A stretch of 64,000 bases of DNA from Acidovorax sp. Leaf191 (lineage in GTDB: Bacteria; Pseudomonadota; Gammaproteobacteria; Burkholderiales; Burkholderiaceae_C), in the NCBI RefSeq assembly GCF_001424425.1, contig NZ_LMPT01000022.1, forward strand, positions 62,001-126,000, written 5' to 3'. The notes beneath the pieces are model-generated. The model was not told the DNA's origin, did not search any database, and saw nothing but the letters and a program-made list of their open reading frames with translations. Below, piece by piece: positions 36,666-45,829 of the stretch (positions are counted from its first letter, which is position 1; every line of letters starts with the position of its first letter). The translations under genes and the position numbers were made by a program.

Positions 36666-38756
36666 ATGCCGGATATCACACAGGTCATAACGGAAAAGCA
36701 AGACGGCGAATTCGTCAGTTTCCCCGATTCACCCTTCGAGCTGTTCCAGCCGTACCCGCCTGCGGGCGACCAGCCCGAGGCCATTGCCAAGCTGGTGGAG
36801 GGCCTGAACGATGGCGAAGCCTTCCAGACCCTGCTGGGCGTGACGGGCTCGGGCAAGACCTTCACCATGGCCAACGTCATCGCCCGCATGGGTCGCCCGG
36901 CCATCATCTTCGCGCCCAACAAGACGCTGGCCGCGCAGTTGTACAGCGAGTTCCGCGAGTTCTTCCCCAAGAACGCCGTGGAGTACTTCGTGAGCTACTA
37001 CGACTACTACCAGCCCGAGGCCTATGTGCCGCAACGGGACCTGTTCATTGAAAAGGACAGCGCGATCAACGAGCACATCGAGCAGATGCGGCTGTCTTGC
37101 ACCAAGAGCCTGATGGAGCGGCGCGATGTGGTCATCGTGGCCACCGTGTCGGCCATCTACGGCATCGGCGAGCCCGAGAGCTACCACCGCATGGTGATGA
37201 CGCTGCGCGTGGGCGACAAGCTGGGCCAGCGCGACGTGATCGCGCAGCTGATCCGCATGCAGTACCAGCGCAACGAGGCAGATTTTTCACGCGGCAAGTT
37301 CCGCGTACGGGGGGACACGATCGACGTGTTTCCAGCCGAGCACTCCGAGCTGGCGATCCGGATCGAGCTTTTTGACGACGAAGTGGAGAGCCTGCAGCTG
37401 TTCGACCCCCTCACCGGGCGCGTCAAGCAAAAGATACCGCGCTTCACGGTGTATCCCAGCAGCCACTACGTCACACCACGCGACAAGGTGCTCACCGCTG
37501 TGGAGACCATCAAGCTGGAGCTGGCCGAACGCCTGCAGCAACTGTTGGCCGACGGCAAGCTGGTGGAGGCGCAGCGGCTGGAGCAGCGTACCCGGTTCGA
37601 TCTGGAGATGCTCAGCGAAGTAGGGCACTGCAAGGGCATCGAGAACTACACGCGCCACCTGTCCGGCGCTGCGCCGGGCGACCCGCCCAGCACGCTGACG
37701 GACTACATGCCCAAGGATGCGTTGATGTTCCTGGACGAGAGCCACCAGATGATCGGCCAGCTCAACGCCATGTACAGCGGCGACCGGTCGCGCAAGACGA
37801 CGCTGGTGGAGTACGGCTTTCGGCTGCCGTCGGCGCTGGACAACCGCCCGCTCAAGTTCGAGGAGTTCGAGCAGCGCATGCGCCAGGCGATCTTCGTCAC
37901 CGCGACCCCTGCAGAGTACGAACGCACGCATTCCGGGCAGATCGTGGACCAGGTGGTGCGTCCGACGGGGCTGGTGGACCCACAGGTCGAGGTGCGCCCC
38001 GCCACCCATCAGGTGGATGATGTGCTGCAGGAGATACGCATTCGGGTCGAAAAGCACGAGCGCGTACTCATTACCACGCTGACAAAGCGCATGGCCGAGC
38101 AACTGACCGACTACCTGACCGACAACGGCGTCAAGGTCCGCTACCTGCACAGCGACGTGGACACGGTCGAGCGGGTGGAGATCATCCGCGACCTGCGCCT
38201 GGGTGCTTTCGATGTGCTGGTGGGGATCAACCTGCTGCGGGAGGGGCTCGATATTCCCGAGGTATCGCTGGTGGCCATTCTGGATGCGGACAAGGAGGGT
38301 TTCCTGCGTGCCGAGCGCAGCCTGATCCAGACCATCGGCCGCGCAGCGCGCAACCTGAACGGCCGCGCCATCCTGTACGCCGACCGGATCACCGACTCCA
38401 TGAAAAAAGCCATGGGCGAGACGGAACGACGCCGCATCAAGCAGATCGCACACAACGAGGAACACGGAATCACGCCGCGCAGCATTGTCAAGCGGGTAAG
38501 AGACCTGATTGACGGTGTGTACAGCGAAAAGGCCGGGAAGGACGCCGAACGTCTGGAGCAGGAAGCCATGCGGCGCGCCCAGGTGGAGGACATGTCCGAG
38601 AAGGACGTGGCGCGCGAGATCAAGCGGCTGGAAAAGCTCATGCTGGAGCACGCGCGCAACCTGGAATTCGAGCAGGCTGCCCGCGTGCGGGACCAGCTGA
38701 CGAGGCTCAAGGACCAGGCGTTCGGTGCGCACGGAAATGATTCGGTGGCCTTGTGA
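36666..38756 (+). CDS. uvrB: Excinuclease ABC subunit B
   Basis: A 696-residue DNA helicase-like subunit of nucleotide excision repair that receives damaged DNA from UvrA and recruits UvrC. Walker A GVTGSGKT (58-65), the damage-verifying beta-hairpin region [19 protein letters not shown]-like [10 protein letters not shown], helicase motif VI region [12 protein letters not shown] and a C-terminal UVR domain ([28 protein letters not shown]) are all present. ATG at 36666 gives a normal length; a TTG four codons earlier is in frame but less likely. Confidence 0.97.
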   Translation: MPDITQVITEKQDGEFVSFPDSPFELFQPYPPAGDQPEAIAKLVEGLNDGEAFQTLLGVTGSGKTFTMANVIARMGRPAIIFAPNKTLAAQLYSEFREFFPKNAVEYFVSYYDYYQPEAYVPQRDLFIEKDSAINEHIEQMRLSCTKSLMERRDVVIVATVSAIYGIGEPESYHRMVMTLRVGDKLGQRDVIAQLIRMQYQRNEADFSRGKFRVRGDTIDVFPAEHSELAIRIELFDDEVESLQLFDPLTGRVKQKIPRFTVYPSSHYVTPRDKVLTAVETIKLELAERLQQLLADGKLVEAQRLEQRTRFDLEMLSEVGHCKGIENYTRHLSGAAPGDPPSTLTDYMPKDALMFLDESHQMIGQLNAMYSGDRSRKTTLVEYGFRLPSALDNRPLKFEEFEQRMRQAIFVTATPAEYERTHSGQIVDQVVRPTGLVDPQVEVRPATHQVDDVLQEIRIRVEKHERVLITTLTKRMAEQLTDYLTDNGVKVRYLHSDVDTVERVEIIRDLRLGAFDVLVGINLLREGLDIPEVSLVAILDADKEGFLRAERSLIQTIGRAARNLNGRAILYADRITDSMKKAMGETERRRIKQIAHNEEHGITPRSIVKRVRDLIDGVYSEKAGKDAERLEQEAMRRAQVEDMSEKDVAREIKRLEKLMLEHARNLEFEQAARVRDQLTRLKDQAFGAHGNDSVAL

Positions 38757-38817
38757 ATGGGCGTTGGAAGTGTCGGGTTAAGACATTGCTGATCAAATTG
38801 CGACCAGTTGGTTTTTT

Positions 38818-38852
38818 ATCCCGACCAATTCGATAGGGATTTGTGTTATACT
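38818..38852 (+). promoter_or_regulatory. iscR promoter with IscR-type palindrome
   Basis: ATCCCGACCAATTCGATAGGGAT (38818-38840) is an imperfect palindrome with ATCCC/GGGAT arms, close to the type 1 IscR site that [2Fe-2S]-IscR uses to repress its own operon. A -10 like TATACT follows at 38847-38852, so the site overlaps the place where the -35 must be. This fits feedback control of the isc genes by cluster supply. Confidence 0.6.
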
Positions 38853-38945
38853 TGCACAAAACACTCAAGAAAACAGCCCAGCGATGAAGGGCTCCTTGCA
38901 CGCCTTTGCAGGTGATCGCACGGAGAAGGGGCGGAGACGGTGCCT

Positions 38946-38964
38946 CACTGGCCATCAGCCAGTG
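38946..38964 (+). other. Hairpin in the iscR leader
   Basis: CACTGGC-CATCA-GCCAGTG forms a 7-bp stem with a 5-base loop, 45 bases before the iscR start and within its probable transcript. It lacks a T-tract. It may affect leader stability or act as a regulatory target. Confidence 0.4.
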
Positions 38965-39009
38965 GCGGCGGTTTCTACAACGAACAAGCCTTAGCACAAG
39001 GAGCTTGCG

Positions 39010-39546
39010 ATGCGTCTCACAACCAAAGGCCGTTTTGCGGTCACCGCCATGATCGATTTGGCCCTGCGCCAGAACAATGGCCCTGTCACGCTGGCCGCGA
39101 TCAGCCAGCGCCAGCAGATCTCGCTGTCGTACCTCGAGCAGCTGTTCGGCAAACTGCGCCGCCATGAACTGGTCGAATCGACCCGCGGCCCCGGTGGCGG
39201 CTACACCCTGGCCCGCAAGGCGGGCGACATCACCGTGGCGGACATCATCGTGTCGGTGGACGAACCCATCGACGCGACCCAGTGCGGCGGCAAGGAAAAC
39301 TGCCTGGGCGAAGCCGGTCGCTGCATGACGCATGAACTGTGGGCTTCGCTGAACCAGCGCATGGTGGAGTTTCTGGACTCCGTCACGCTGCAAAAGCTGG
39401 TGGAAGAGCAGCTTGCCAAGGGTGTGCAGATCGAGGACAAGCCCGTGGTGCGCCGCGCGATCTCCACGACGCCGGTGGTCAAGCCCATCCGCGTGAATGC
39501 CCCGAACTCCGTCTTTGCCCTGGGCAACGTCTTCGCGAAGTCTTGA
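39010..39546 (+). CDS. iscR: Fe-S cluster assembly transcriptional regulator IscR
   Basis: A 178-residue Rrf2-family regulator. It has a winged helix N-terminal (MRLTTKGRFAVTAMIDLAL, SLSYLEQLFGKLR) and cluster ligands Cys92, Cys98 and Cys105 with His108 nearby, as in the E. coli protein. When it holds a [2Fe-2S] cluster it represses the isc operon, and the apo form regulates other genes. AAGGAG stands well placed before the ATG. The C-terminus is somewhat longer than in E. coli. Confidence 0.95.
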   Translation: MRLTTKGRFAVTAMIDLALRQNNGPVTLAAISQRQQISLSYLEQLFGKLRRHELVESTRGPGGGYTLARKAGDITVADIIVSVDEPIDATQCGGKENCLGEAGRCMTHELWASLNQRMVEFLDSVTLQKLVEEQLAKGVQIEDKPVVRRAISTTPVVKPIRVNAPNSVFALGNVFAKS

Positions 39547-39654
39547 GCCTCGGTGCGCCGTGCTGGCCCTGGGGTCGGCACCGCCCTGAACGTTATTTGA
39601 ACATCGACCTTCTTCCAGCAAATCTGCCAGCCAGAAACCTCTACTGAGCCAGCC

Positions 39655-40875
39655 ATGGACATGACCCCGCACTTCCCCATCTATCTCGACTACGGCGCCA
39701 CCACTCCGGTGGACCCGCGCGTGGTGGACGCCATGATTCCCTGGCTGCGCGAGCATTTCGGCAACGCGGCCTCGCGCAGCCACGCCTGGGGCTGGGAGGC
39801 GGAAGAAGCGGTAGAGAATGCCCGCGGCCAGGTGGCCGACCTGATCGGCGCCGACCCGCGCGAAATCGTCTGGACCAGCGGCGCCACCGAATCGATCAAC
39901 CTGGCTCTGAAGGGTGCCGCCCAGTTCTACAAAGGCAAGGGCAAGCATCTCATCACGCTCAAGACCGAGCACAAGGCCGTGCTGGACACCATGCGCGAGC
40001 TGGAGCGACAGGGCTTCGAGGTCACCTACCTCGACGTGCAGGAAGACGGTCTGGTCAACATGGACGCCCTCAAGGCGGCCATCCGCCCTGACACCATCCT
40101 CATCAGCGTACTGTTCGTGAACAACGAAATCGGCGTGATCCAGGACATTCCGGCCATCGGCGCACTGTGCCGTGAGAAGGGCATCTTGTTCCACGTCGAC
40201 GCGGCCCAGGCCACCGGCCGTGTGGCGATCGACATGGCCACGCTGCCCGTCGACCTGATGAGCATGACGGCGCACAAGACCTACGGCCCCAAGGGCATCG
40301 GCGCACTGTTCGTGCGCCGCAAGCCCCGCGTGCGCCTGGAAGCCCAGATGCACGGCGGCGGCCACGAGCGCGGCATGCGCTCGGGCACCTTGCCCACACA
40401 CCAGATCGTGGGCATGGGCGAGGCCTTCCGCATCGCCAAGGAAGAAATGGCCGAAAGCAATGCCAAGGCCCATGCGCTGCAGCAGCGCCTGCTGGACGGC
40501 CTGAAGGACATCGAGCAGGTGTTCATCAACGGCAGCATGGAACGCCGCGTGCCGCAGAACCTGAACATGAGTTTCAACTACGTCGAAGGCGAGTCGCTCA
40601 TCATGGGCATCAAGGGTCTGGCAGTGTCGTCCGGCTCCGCCTGCACGTCTGCCAGCCTGGAGCCCAGCTACGTGCTGCGTGCCCTGGGCCGCAGCGACGA
40701 GCTGGCGCACAGCAGCCTGCGCATGACCATCGGCCGCTTCACCACGGAAGAAGAGATCGACTACGCGATCTCCACCATCCGCGAGAACGTCGCCCGCCTG
40801 CGCGAGCTGAGCCCGCTGTGGGAGATGTACAAGGACGGCATCGACATCAGCACCATCCAGTGGGCTGCGCACTGA
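39655..40875 (+). CDS. iscS: Cysteine desulfurase IscS
   Basis: A 406-residue PLP enzyme that takes sulfur from cysteine and passes it as persulfide to IscU and other acceptors. PLP lysine Lys208 in [11 protein letters not shown], His in TEHKAVL and the catalytic loop Cys330 in [21 protein letters not shown]. Length and order are normal. It is the second gene of the isc operon, 108 bases after iscR. Confidence 0.97.
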   Translation: MDMTPHFPIYLDYGATTPVDPRVVDAMIPWLREHFGNAASRSHAWGWEAEEAVENARGQVADLIGADPREIVWTSGATESINLALKGAAQFYKGKGKHLITLKTEHKAVLDTMRELERQGFEVTYLDVQEDGLVNMDALKAAIRPDTILISVLFVNNEIGVIQDIPAIGALCREKGILFHVDAAQATGRVAIDMATLPVDLMSMTAHKTYGPKGIGALFVRRKPRVRLEAQMHGGGHERGMRSGTLPTHQIVGMGEAFRIAKEEMAESNAKAHALQQRLLDGLKDIEQVFINGSMERRVPQNLNMSFNYVEGESLIMGIKGLAVSSGSACTSASLEPSYVLRALGRSDELAHSSLRMTIGRFTTEEEIDYAISTIRENVARLRELSPLWEMYKDGIDISTIQWAAH

Positions 40876-40909
40876 TCCCCAATTTCCGAAGATTCAAGAG
40901 GTACACATC

Positions 40910-41311
40910 ATGGCTTACTCAGACAAAGTGGTAGACCACTACGAGAACCCCCGCAACGTGGGTTCGTTCGACAAGGGTGATGATTCGGTAGGCACCGGCA
41001 TGGTGGGGGCGCCAGCCTGCGGCGACGTGATGAAGCTGCAGATCAAGGTCAATCCTGCCACCGGCGTGATCGAAGACGCGCGCTTCAAGACCTACGGCTG
41101 TGGCTCTGCCATTGCTTCGTCGTCGCTCGTGACCGAATGGGTCAAGGGCAAGACGCTGGATGAAGCCGCGGCGCTCAAGAACAGCGAAATCGCCGAAGAG
41201 CTGGCGCTGCCGCCGGTCAAGGTGCACTGCTCGATCCTCGCGGAAGACGCCATCAAGGCCGCCGTGCTGGACTACAAGACCAAACACGCAGCCACTGCCA
41301 CCGCTGCCTGA
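40910..41311 (+). CDS. iscU: Fe-S cluster scaffold IscU
   Basis: A 133-residue scaffold on which [2Fe-2S] clusters are built. The three ligand cysteines are Cys37, Cys64 and Cys107, with Asp39 beside the first. LPPVK (100-104) is the peptide recognised by the chaperone HscA, encoded downstream. It starts 34 bases after iscS. Confidence 0.97.
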   Translation: MAYSDKVVDHYENPRNVGSFDKGDDSVGTGMVGAPACGDVMKLQIKVNPATGVIEDARFKTYGCGSAIASSSLVTEWVKGKTLDEAAALKNSEIAEELALPPVKVHCSILAEDAIKAAVLDYKTKHAATATAA

Positions 41312-41316
41312 TTGCC

Positions 41317-41640
41317 ATGGCCATTACGCTGACTGAAGCCGCTGCCCGGCATGTGAACCGGTACCTGTCCCGCAGGGGCAAGGGGCTGGGCGTGCGCCTG
41401 GGCGTCAAGACGACGGGGTGCTCTGGCCTGGCCTACAAGCTGGAATATGTGGATGACACCCAGCCCGAAGACATCGTGTTCGAGAACCACGGCGTCAAGG
41501 TGCTGATCGACCCCAAGAGCCTGGCGTACATCGACGGTACCGAGCTCGACTTCGTGCGTGAAGGCCTCAACGAGGGCTTCAAGTTCAACAACCCCAATGA
41601 GCGGGATCGTTGCGGCTGCGGAGAGAGCTTCCGCGTCTGA
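41317..41640 (+). CDS. iscA: Iron-sulfur cluster assembly protein IscA
   Basis: A 107-residue A-type carrier with the invariant Cys35 ([16 protein letters not shown]) and the C-terminal CGC pair (Cys99, Cys101). It would carry iron or clusters to client proteins, chiefly [4Fe-4S] ones. It starts only five bases after iscU. A 195-base gap with two hairpins separates it from hscB. Confidence 0.95.
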   Translation: MAITLTEAAARHVNRYLSRRGKGLGVRLGVKTTGCSGLAYKLEYVDDTQPEDIVFENHGVKVLIDPKSLAYIDGTELDFVREGLNEGFKFNNPNERDRCGCGESFRV

Positions 41641-41674
41641 GGTATGAACCGCCCCGTGAGTTGCGTAGCGCCTT

Positions 41675-41698
41675 GCCCCTCTCCCGTGGGAGTGGGGC
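41675..41698. other. Hairpin in the iscA-hscB gap
   Basis: GCCCC-t-CTCCC-gt-GGGAG-t-GGGGC forms a very stable interrupted stem 35 bases after iscA. No T-tract follows. It could protect the 3' end of the iscRSUA message. Confidence 0.45.
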
Positions 41699-41803
41699 GC
41701 CCAACGGGGCTCGGCAGATTGAGCACTGCGGTGGCACTGGTGGCAGCCGTATCGGTTTCATGGGCTGTGGGCAGTGCTTAGCGCGATGGACAACCACCTG
41801 ACA

Positions 41804-41828
41804 AACCGCCCCCGTTGGCGGTTTTTTC
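41804..41828 (+). terminator. Rho-independent terminator (or attenuator) between iscA and hscB
   Basis: AACCGCC-CCCGTT-GGCGGTT followed by a run of T gives a 7-bp stem and a T-tract, ending eight bases before the hscB ATG at 41836. It has the full form of an intrinsic terminator, yet lies in the middle of the isc operon and inside the hscB leader. Confidence 0.75.
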
Positions 41829-41835
41829 TTGGCCT

Positions 41836-42354
41836 ATGAACCTGCAATCTGACGACTTTGAACTCTTCGGCCTGGATCGCCGCTTTGCGCAGGATCGCAG
41901 CGCCATCGATGCGCGCTGGAAAGAGCTGCAGCGCGAGGCGCACCCGGACAAGTTCGCCGCCCAGGGCGCTGCCGCCCAGCGCGTGGCCATGCAGTGGTCT
42001 GTGCGCATCAACGAGGCCTACCAGCGCCTGAAGGACCCCATGCGCAGGGCGTCCTACCTGTGCGAGCTCCACGGTGCGCCCATCCGTGCCGAGGACAACA
42101 CGGCAATGCCTGTCGCGTTCCTCATGCAGCAGATGGAATGGCGTGAGGCCCTGGAAGAGGCCGAGGCGGAGCCCGAACTGGATGCGCTGGACGACACCGT
42201 GGCGCAAGCCCGCCGAGAGGCGCTTGCCGAATGCGAAGCGCTGATCGATAGCCAGCACGACTATGCGGGTGCTTCCCAGCAGGTCAGAGCCCTCATGTTC
42301 ATTGCGCGATTTGCCGACGACATCGAGCGCCGGCGAGAGCAACTGGGACAATAG
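41836..42354 (+). CDS. hscB: Fe-S co-chaperone HscB
   Basis: A 172-residue J-domain protein. The J-domain (1-75) carries HPD at 36-38, which stimulates the HscA ATPase. The C-terminal three-helix domain (about 85-172, [22 protein letters not shown]) binds IscU. The start at MNLQSDDF is close to the terminator hairpin, and a frame extension seven codons upstream would run through that hairpin. No strong ribosome site is seen. Confidence 0.93.
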   Translation: MNLQSDDFELFGLDRRFAQDRSAIDARWKELQREAHPDKFAAQGAAAQRVAMQWSVRINEAYQRLKDPMRRASYLCELHGAPIRAEDNTAMPVAFLMQQMEWREALEEAEAEPELDALDDTVAQARREALAECEALIDSQHDYAGASQQVRALMFIARFADDIERRREQLGQ

Positions 42355-42431
42355 CCCCCGTTTCTTGTGTTTCCCCTTTAGAAGCAGGCCGTGACCGTGG
42401 CCTGCCTTCCTCGTTAGAGATACCGAATTCC

Positions 42432-44303
42432 ATGGCGCTTTTGCAGATTTCCGAGCCCGGCCAGTCCCCCGACCCCCATCAGCGGCGCATTGCCGTGGGC
42501 ATTGATTTGGGCACCACGCATTCTCTGGTCGCGGCCGTGCGCAATGGCGTTGCCGAATGCCTGCCCGACGCGCAGGGCAGGGTGCTGCTGCCCTCGGTGG
42601 TGCGCTACCTGGGCAACGGCGGCCGCCAGATCGGCTACGACGCGGTGACAGCCCAGACGCAGGATGCGCGCAACACCATTGCGTCCGTCAAGCGCTTCAT
42701 GGGCCGTGGCCTGCGCGATGTGGCCGATGCCGACAAGCTTCCGTACGACTTCGTATCGGGCAATGGGCCGCAGTCCGAAGGCATGGTGAGCCTGGACACA
42801 GCCGATGGCGTCAAGTCGCCAGTGGAGGTCAGTGCCGAGATCCTGGCCACGCTGCGCTACCGCGCGGAAGACACTTTCAACGACGACCTTTACGGCGCGG
42901 TCATCACCGTGCCTGCCTACTTCGACGACGCGCAGCGCCAGGCCACCAAAGACGCCGCCAAGCTGGCCGGCATCCATCTGCTGCGCCTCATCAACGAGCC
43001 GACGGCCGCGGCCATCGCTTATGGTCTGGACAACGCGAGCGAGGGTGTGTACGCCGTGTACGACCTGGGCGGCGGCACCTTCGACATCTCCATCCTGCGG
43101 CTCACGCAGGGCGTGTTCGAGGTGATTGCCACCGGTGGCGACTCTGCCCTGGGCGGTGACGACTACGACGCAGCCTTGGCAGACTGGGTGCTGGCGCAGT
43201 TGAACCTGCAGGTGACGACCCCTGCCGACAAGGCGGCCGTGCGGATGGCCGCACGGGCCTGCAAGGAAGCGCTGACCACTACTGATTTGATAGCATTCAG
43301 CGCTCACCTATCGGGCGGTAGCGTGCATTTCGACGTCAAGAAATCCGATTTTGAAGCCGCAACCGCCGACCTGACCGCCCGCTCGATGGCCGCTGTGCGC
43401 CGCGCCTTGCGCGATGCGCACCTGGCCCGCGACGAAGTGCAGGGCGTGGTGATGGTGGGGGGCTCCACCCGCATGCCGCAGGTGCAGCGTGCCGTGGCCG
43501 AATTCTTTGGCAAGCAGCCGCTGAACAACCTGAACCCTGACGAGGTGGTGGCCCTGGGCGCGTCGGTGCAGGCCAACCAGCTGGCGGGCAACGACACCGC
43601 TGGGGACCTGCTGCTGCTGGACGTGACACCGCTGTCGCTGGGCATCGAAACCATGGGCGGGCTGGTGGAGCGCATCGTGGCCCGCAACGAAACCATCCCC
43701 ACCGCCAAGGCGCAGGACTTCACCACCTACAAGGACGGCCAGACCGCGCTGGCCATCCACGTGGTGCAAGGCGAGCGCGACCTGGTGCAGGACTGCCGCA
43801 GCCTGGCGCGCTTCGAGTTGCGCGGCATTCCGCCCATGGCGGCAGGCGCCGCCCGCATCCGCGTGACCTTCACGGTCGACGCGGATGGCCTGTTGAGCGT
43901 GAGCGCCAAGGAGCAGGGCAGTGGCGTGGAGGCGCGCATCGACGTGAAGCCGTCGTACGGCCTCTCGGACGACGAGATCGCCCGCATGCTGCAGGATGGC
44001 TTTGCGACGGCCGCGCAGGACATGAAGGCGCGCGCCGTGGTCGAAGCCCGGGTGGATGCCGACCGCATGCTCATCGCCACGCAAAGCGCACTGGATGCAG
44101 ATGGCGACGTGCTCATGGCGGAAGAGCGCACACGCATCGAGGCCTTGATGGCCTCCTTGCGCGGGCAGCGCGAGGTGGACGATGCCGCCGTGATCGAAGC
44201 CGCGACCGAGGCCCTGGCCAAAGGCACCGAAGCCTTTGCGGCTCAGCGCATGAACCGTGGCATCCAGCAGGCGCTGGCGGGCAAGAACGTTCAGGCGCTC
44301 TGA
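42432..44303 (+). CDS. hscA: Fe-S protein maturation chaperone HscA
   Basis: A 623-residue Hsp70 that releases clusters from IscU. Nucleotide domain signs: [40 protein letters not shown] and [14 protein letters not shown]; the peptide-binding domain begins near [17 protein letters not shown]. Residues 284-297 ([14 protein letters not shown]) are encoded by a copy of a dispersed repeat and replace what is a short conserved-length stretch between helices in other HscA proteins. The frame stays open and the ATPase motifs are intact, so the gene should be functional. Confidence 0.95.
   Translation: MALLQISEPGQSPDPHQRRIAVGIDLGTTHSLVAAVRNGVAECLPDAQGRVLLPSVVRYLGNGGRQIGYDAVTAQTQDARNTIASVKRFMGRGLRDVADADKLPYDFVSGNGPQSEGMVSLDTADGVKSPVEVSAEILATLRYRAEDTFNDDLYGAVITVPAYFDDAQRQATKDAAKLAGIHLLRLINEPTAAAIAYGLDNASEGVYAVYDLGGGTFDISILRLTQGVFEVIATGGDSALGGDDYDAALADWVLAQLNLQVTTPADKAAVRMAARACKEALTTTDLIAFSAHLSGGSVHFDVKKSDFEAATADLTARSMAAVRRALRDAHLARDEVQGVVMVGGSTRMPQVQRAVAEFFGKQPLNNLNPDEVVALGASVQANQLAGNDTAGDLLLLDVTPLSLGIETMGGLVERIVARNETIPTAKAQDFTTYKDGQTALAIHVVQGERDLVQDCRSLARFELRGIPPMAAGAARIRVTFTVDADGLLSVSAKEQGSGVEARIDVKPSYGLSDDEIARMLQDGFATAAQDMKARAVVEARVDADRMLIATQSALDADGDVLMAEERTRIEALMASLRGQREVDDAAVIEAATEALAKGTEAFAAQRMNRGIQQALAGKNVQAL
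43283..43322 (+). repeat. Dispersed 40-bp repeat, copy D (inside hscA)
   Basis: TGATTTGATAGC (43283-43294), 20 bases, then GCGGTAGC (43315-43322). The first box and the spacing equal those of intergenic copy B. It is read in frame within the HscA nucleotide-binding domain. Confidence 0.75.
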
Positions 44304-44384
44304 CGCCGACTCGACATCAGCCCCCGACAAAACCCGAAAAGACGACCGAGACGACCCGTCCAGACGACAAGAAGAAACGACCCC

Positions 44385-44723
44385 ATGCCCGTCATCAAGA
44401 TCCTTCCCCATCCCGAATACTGCCCTGCAGGCACGGAGATCACCGCGGCTGCGGGCACATCGATCTGCGAGGCGCTGCTCGAGAACCACATCAACATCGA
44501 GCACGCCTGCGACATGAGCTGCGCCTGCACCACCTGCCATGTCATCGTGCGCCAGGGTCTGCACTCGCTCAACGAGGCCGAAGAAGAAGAGGAAGACCTG
44601 CTCGACCGTGCCTGGGGCCTGGAGCCCCAATCGCGCCTGTCGTGCCAGGCCATCCTGGCGCAGCAGGACGTTGTGGTGGAGATTCCCAAATACACCATCA
44701 ACCACGCCAAGGAGAACCACTGA
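44385..44723 (+). CDS. fdx: ISC-system [2Fe-2S] ferredoxin
   Basis: A 112-residue ferredoxin that supplies electrons for cluster assembly. The ligands are Cys42, Cys48, Cys51 and Cys87, at the same numbers as in E. coli Fdx (ACDMSCACTTC and RLSCQA). The acidic helix NEAEEEEEDLLDRAWGL is the IscS-binding face. It is the last isc gene; iscX is not found after it. Confidence 0.96.
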   Translation: MPVIKILPHPEYCPAGTEITAAAGTSICEALLENHINIEHACDMSCACTTCHVIVRQGLHSLNEAEEEEEDLLDRAWGLEPQSRLSCQAILAQQDVVVEIPKYTINHAKENH

Positions 44724-44808
44724 TGCGCGCAGCGACGGGCCACACCCAGCAAGGTTGCGCCTCCTTGGGGGGCTGCGTGGACACGGCATGCCAAGCCTGG
44801 GGGCGCGC

Positions 44809-45522
44809 ATGACCCGCCAGATCGTTCTCGACACCGAAACCACCGGCCTGTCGGCCGACAGCGGCGACCGCATCATCGAGCTCGGTTGCGTCGAGCTTCT
44901 GAACCGCAAGCTCACGGGCAACAACCTGCACCTGTACTTCAACCCGGGCCGCGACAGCCATGAAGATGCTTTGAAAGTGCACGGCATCAGCAACGAGTTC
45001 CTGAAGGACAAGCCCAAGTTTGCGGAAGTGGCCGATGAGATCCTGCAGTACCTGCAGGGCGCTGAAATCATCATCCACAACGCCGCGTTCGACGTCGGCT
45101 TCCTGAACAAGGAGCTGGAGCTGATCGGACGGCCCGCGTTTCGCACCTACGTGGAAAGCGTCACCGACACGCTGGCCATGGCCAAGGAGATGTACCCCGG
45201 CAAGCGCAATTCGCTGGATGCTCTGTGCGACCGCCTGGGCGTGGACAACTCCAGCCGCACCCTGCACGGCGCGCTGCTGGACGCCGAGCTGCTGGCCGAT
45301 GTGTACATCAATCTCACGCGGGGCCAGGACGCGCTGCTGATTGCCGACGATGGCGACGAGGGCGCGGACGGACTGCCGATCGTCGCGGTGGATCTGCGCA
45401 CTTTCAGCTTGCCGGTCCTGAGTGCCAGCGAGGCCGAGAATGTGGCGCACGAAGAGGTGCTGGCACAGATCGACAAGGCCAGCGGCAGCAAGACAATCTG
45501 GCGAAAATTTGAAAACGCCTAA
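44809..45522 (+). CDS. dnaQ: DNA polymerase III epsilon subunit
   Basis: A 237-residue 3'-5' proofreading exonuclease of the replicase. DEDDh residues: Asp8 and Glu10 in VLDTETTGL, Asp in IIHNAAFDVGFLNKEL and the His-Asp pair in LHGALLDAELLADVY. The C-terminal tail, which binds the polymerase subunit, is present. The start is the ATG giving MTRQIVLDT; the preceding 85 bases are a G/C-rich leader. The tRNA-Val promoter overlaps its last codons. Confidence 0.95.
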   Translation: MTRQIVLDTETTGLSADSGDRIIELGCVELLNRKLTGNNLHLYFNPGRDSHEDALKVHGISNEFLKDKPKFAEVADEILQYLQGAEIIIHNAAFDVGFLNKELELIGRPAFRTYVESVTDTLAMAKEMYPGKRNSLDALCDRLGVDNSSRTLHGALLDAELLADVYINLTRGQDALLIADDGDEGADGLPIVAVDLRTFSLPVLSASEAENVAHEEVLAQIDKASGSKTIWRKFENA

Positions 45523-45538
45523 AAAGTTGTGCCATAAT
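45509..45538 (+). promoter_or_regulatory. Sigma-70 type promoter of the tRNA-Val genes
   Basis: TTGAAA (45509-45514) and CATAAT (45533-45538) are separated by 18 bases. The -35 box lies inside the end of dnaQ. Transcription would start about 17 bases before the first tRNA. Confidence 0.65.
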
Positions 45539-45561
45539 CGAAGGCTTGTCGGAGCGACGAC

Positions 45562-45636
45562 GGGAGATTAGCTCAGGGGTAGAGCACTGCATTCACACTG
45601 CAGGGGTCGCAAGTTCGAAACTTGCATCTCCCACCA
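45562..45636 (+). tRNA. tRNA-Val(CAC)
   Basis: 75 bases folding as a full cloverleaf. The acceptor stem GGGAGAT/ATCTCCC, the anticodon arm CTGCA-TTCACAC-TGCAG with anticodon CAC (Val, codon GUG) and the T arm CTTGC...GCAAG with the TTCGAAA loop are all present. The 3' CCA is encoded. A second identical copy follows after 54 bases. Confidence 0.95.
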
Positions 45637-45690
45637 AGCACGCTCGCAGACAAGCCACGGCAAAGTCCCTTTTTCGAAGGACGGAGCTGC

Positions 45691-45765
45691 GGGAGATTAG
45701 CTCAGGGGTAGAGCACTGCATTCACACTGCAGGGGTCGCAAGTTCGAAACTTGCATCTCCCACCA
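45691..45765 (+). tRNA. tRNA-Val(CAC), second identical copy
   Basis: Identical over all 75 bases to the copy at 45562 and probably on the same transcript. The spacer holds GTCC...GGAC, a small hairpin that may aid processing. Confidence 0.95.
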
Positions 45766-45769
45766 ATTC

Positions 45770-45806
45770 AAAATCCTTGCAGGCTTAGGGCTTGCAAGGA
45801 TTTTTT
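45770..45806. terminator. Strong intrinsic terminator after the tRNA genes
   Basis: AAAATCCTTGCA (45770-45781) and TGCAAGGATTTT (45793-45804) make a perfect 12-bp stem with an 11-base loop. T follows on the plus strand and A precedes, so it can end transcripts from both the tRNA genes and the convergent metallo-hydrolase gene. Confidence 0.85.
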
Positions 45807-45829
45807 CGTTGCGGCGCGTACAAGCCCGC

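Noticed and set aside
38707-40872. 721-residue open frame on the minus strand opposite iscR-iscS
   Set aside because: Shadow of two well-identified plus-strand genes; no ribosome site and no recognisable product.
42240-42260. TGATCGATAGC inside hscB considered as a seventh repeat copy
   Set aside because: The GCG box is missing at the required distance and the residues (LIDSQHDY) fit normal HscB sequence.
44724-44808. Search for iscX after fdx
   Set aside because: The 85-base gap holds no frame with IscX features; dnaQ follows directly.
43308-45146. 612-residue open frame on the minus strand opposite hscA, fdx and dnaQ
   Set aside because: Shadow frame; the three plus-strand genes are certain.
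45562-45765. Two identical 75-base units considered as a CRISPR-like direct repeat
   Set aside because: Each folds as a complete tRNA with encoded CCA, and there are only two.
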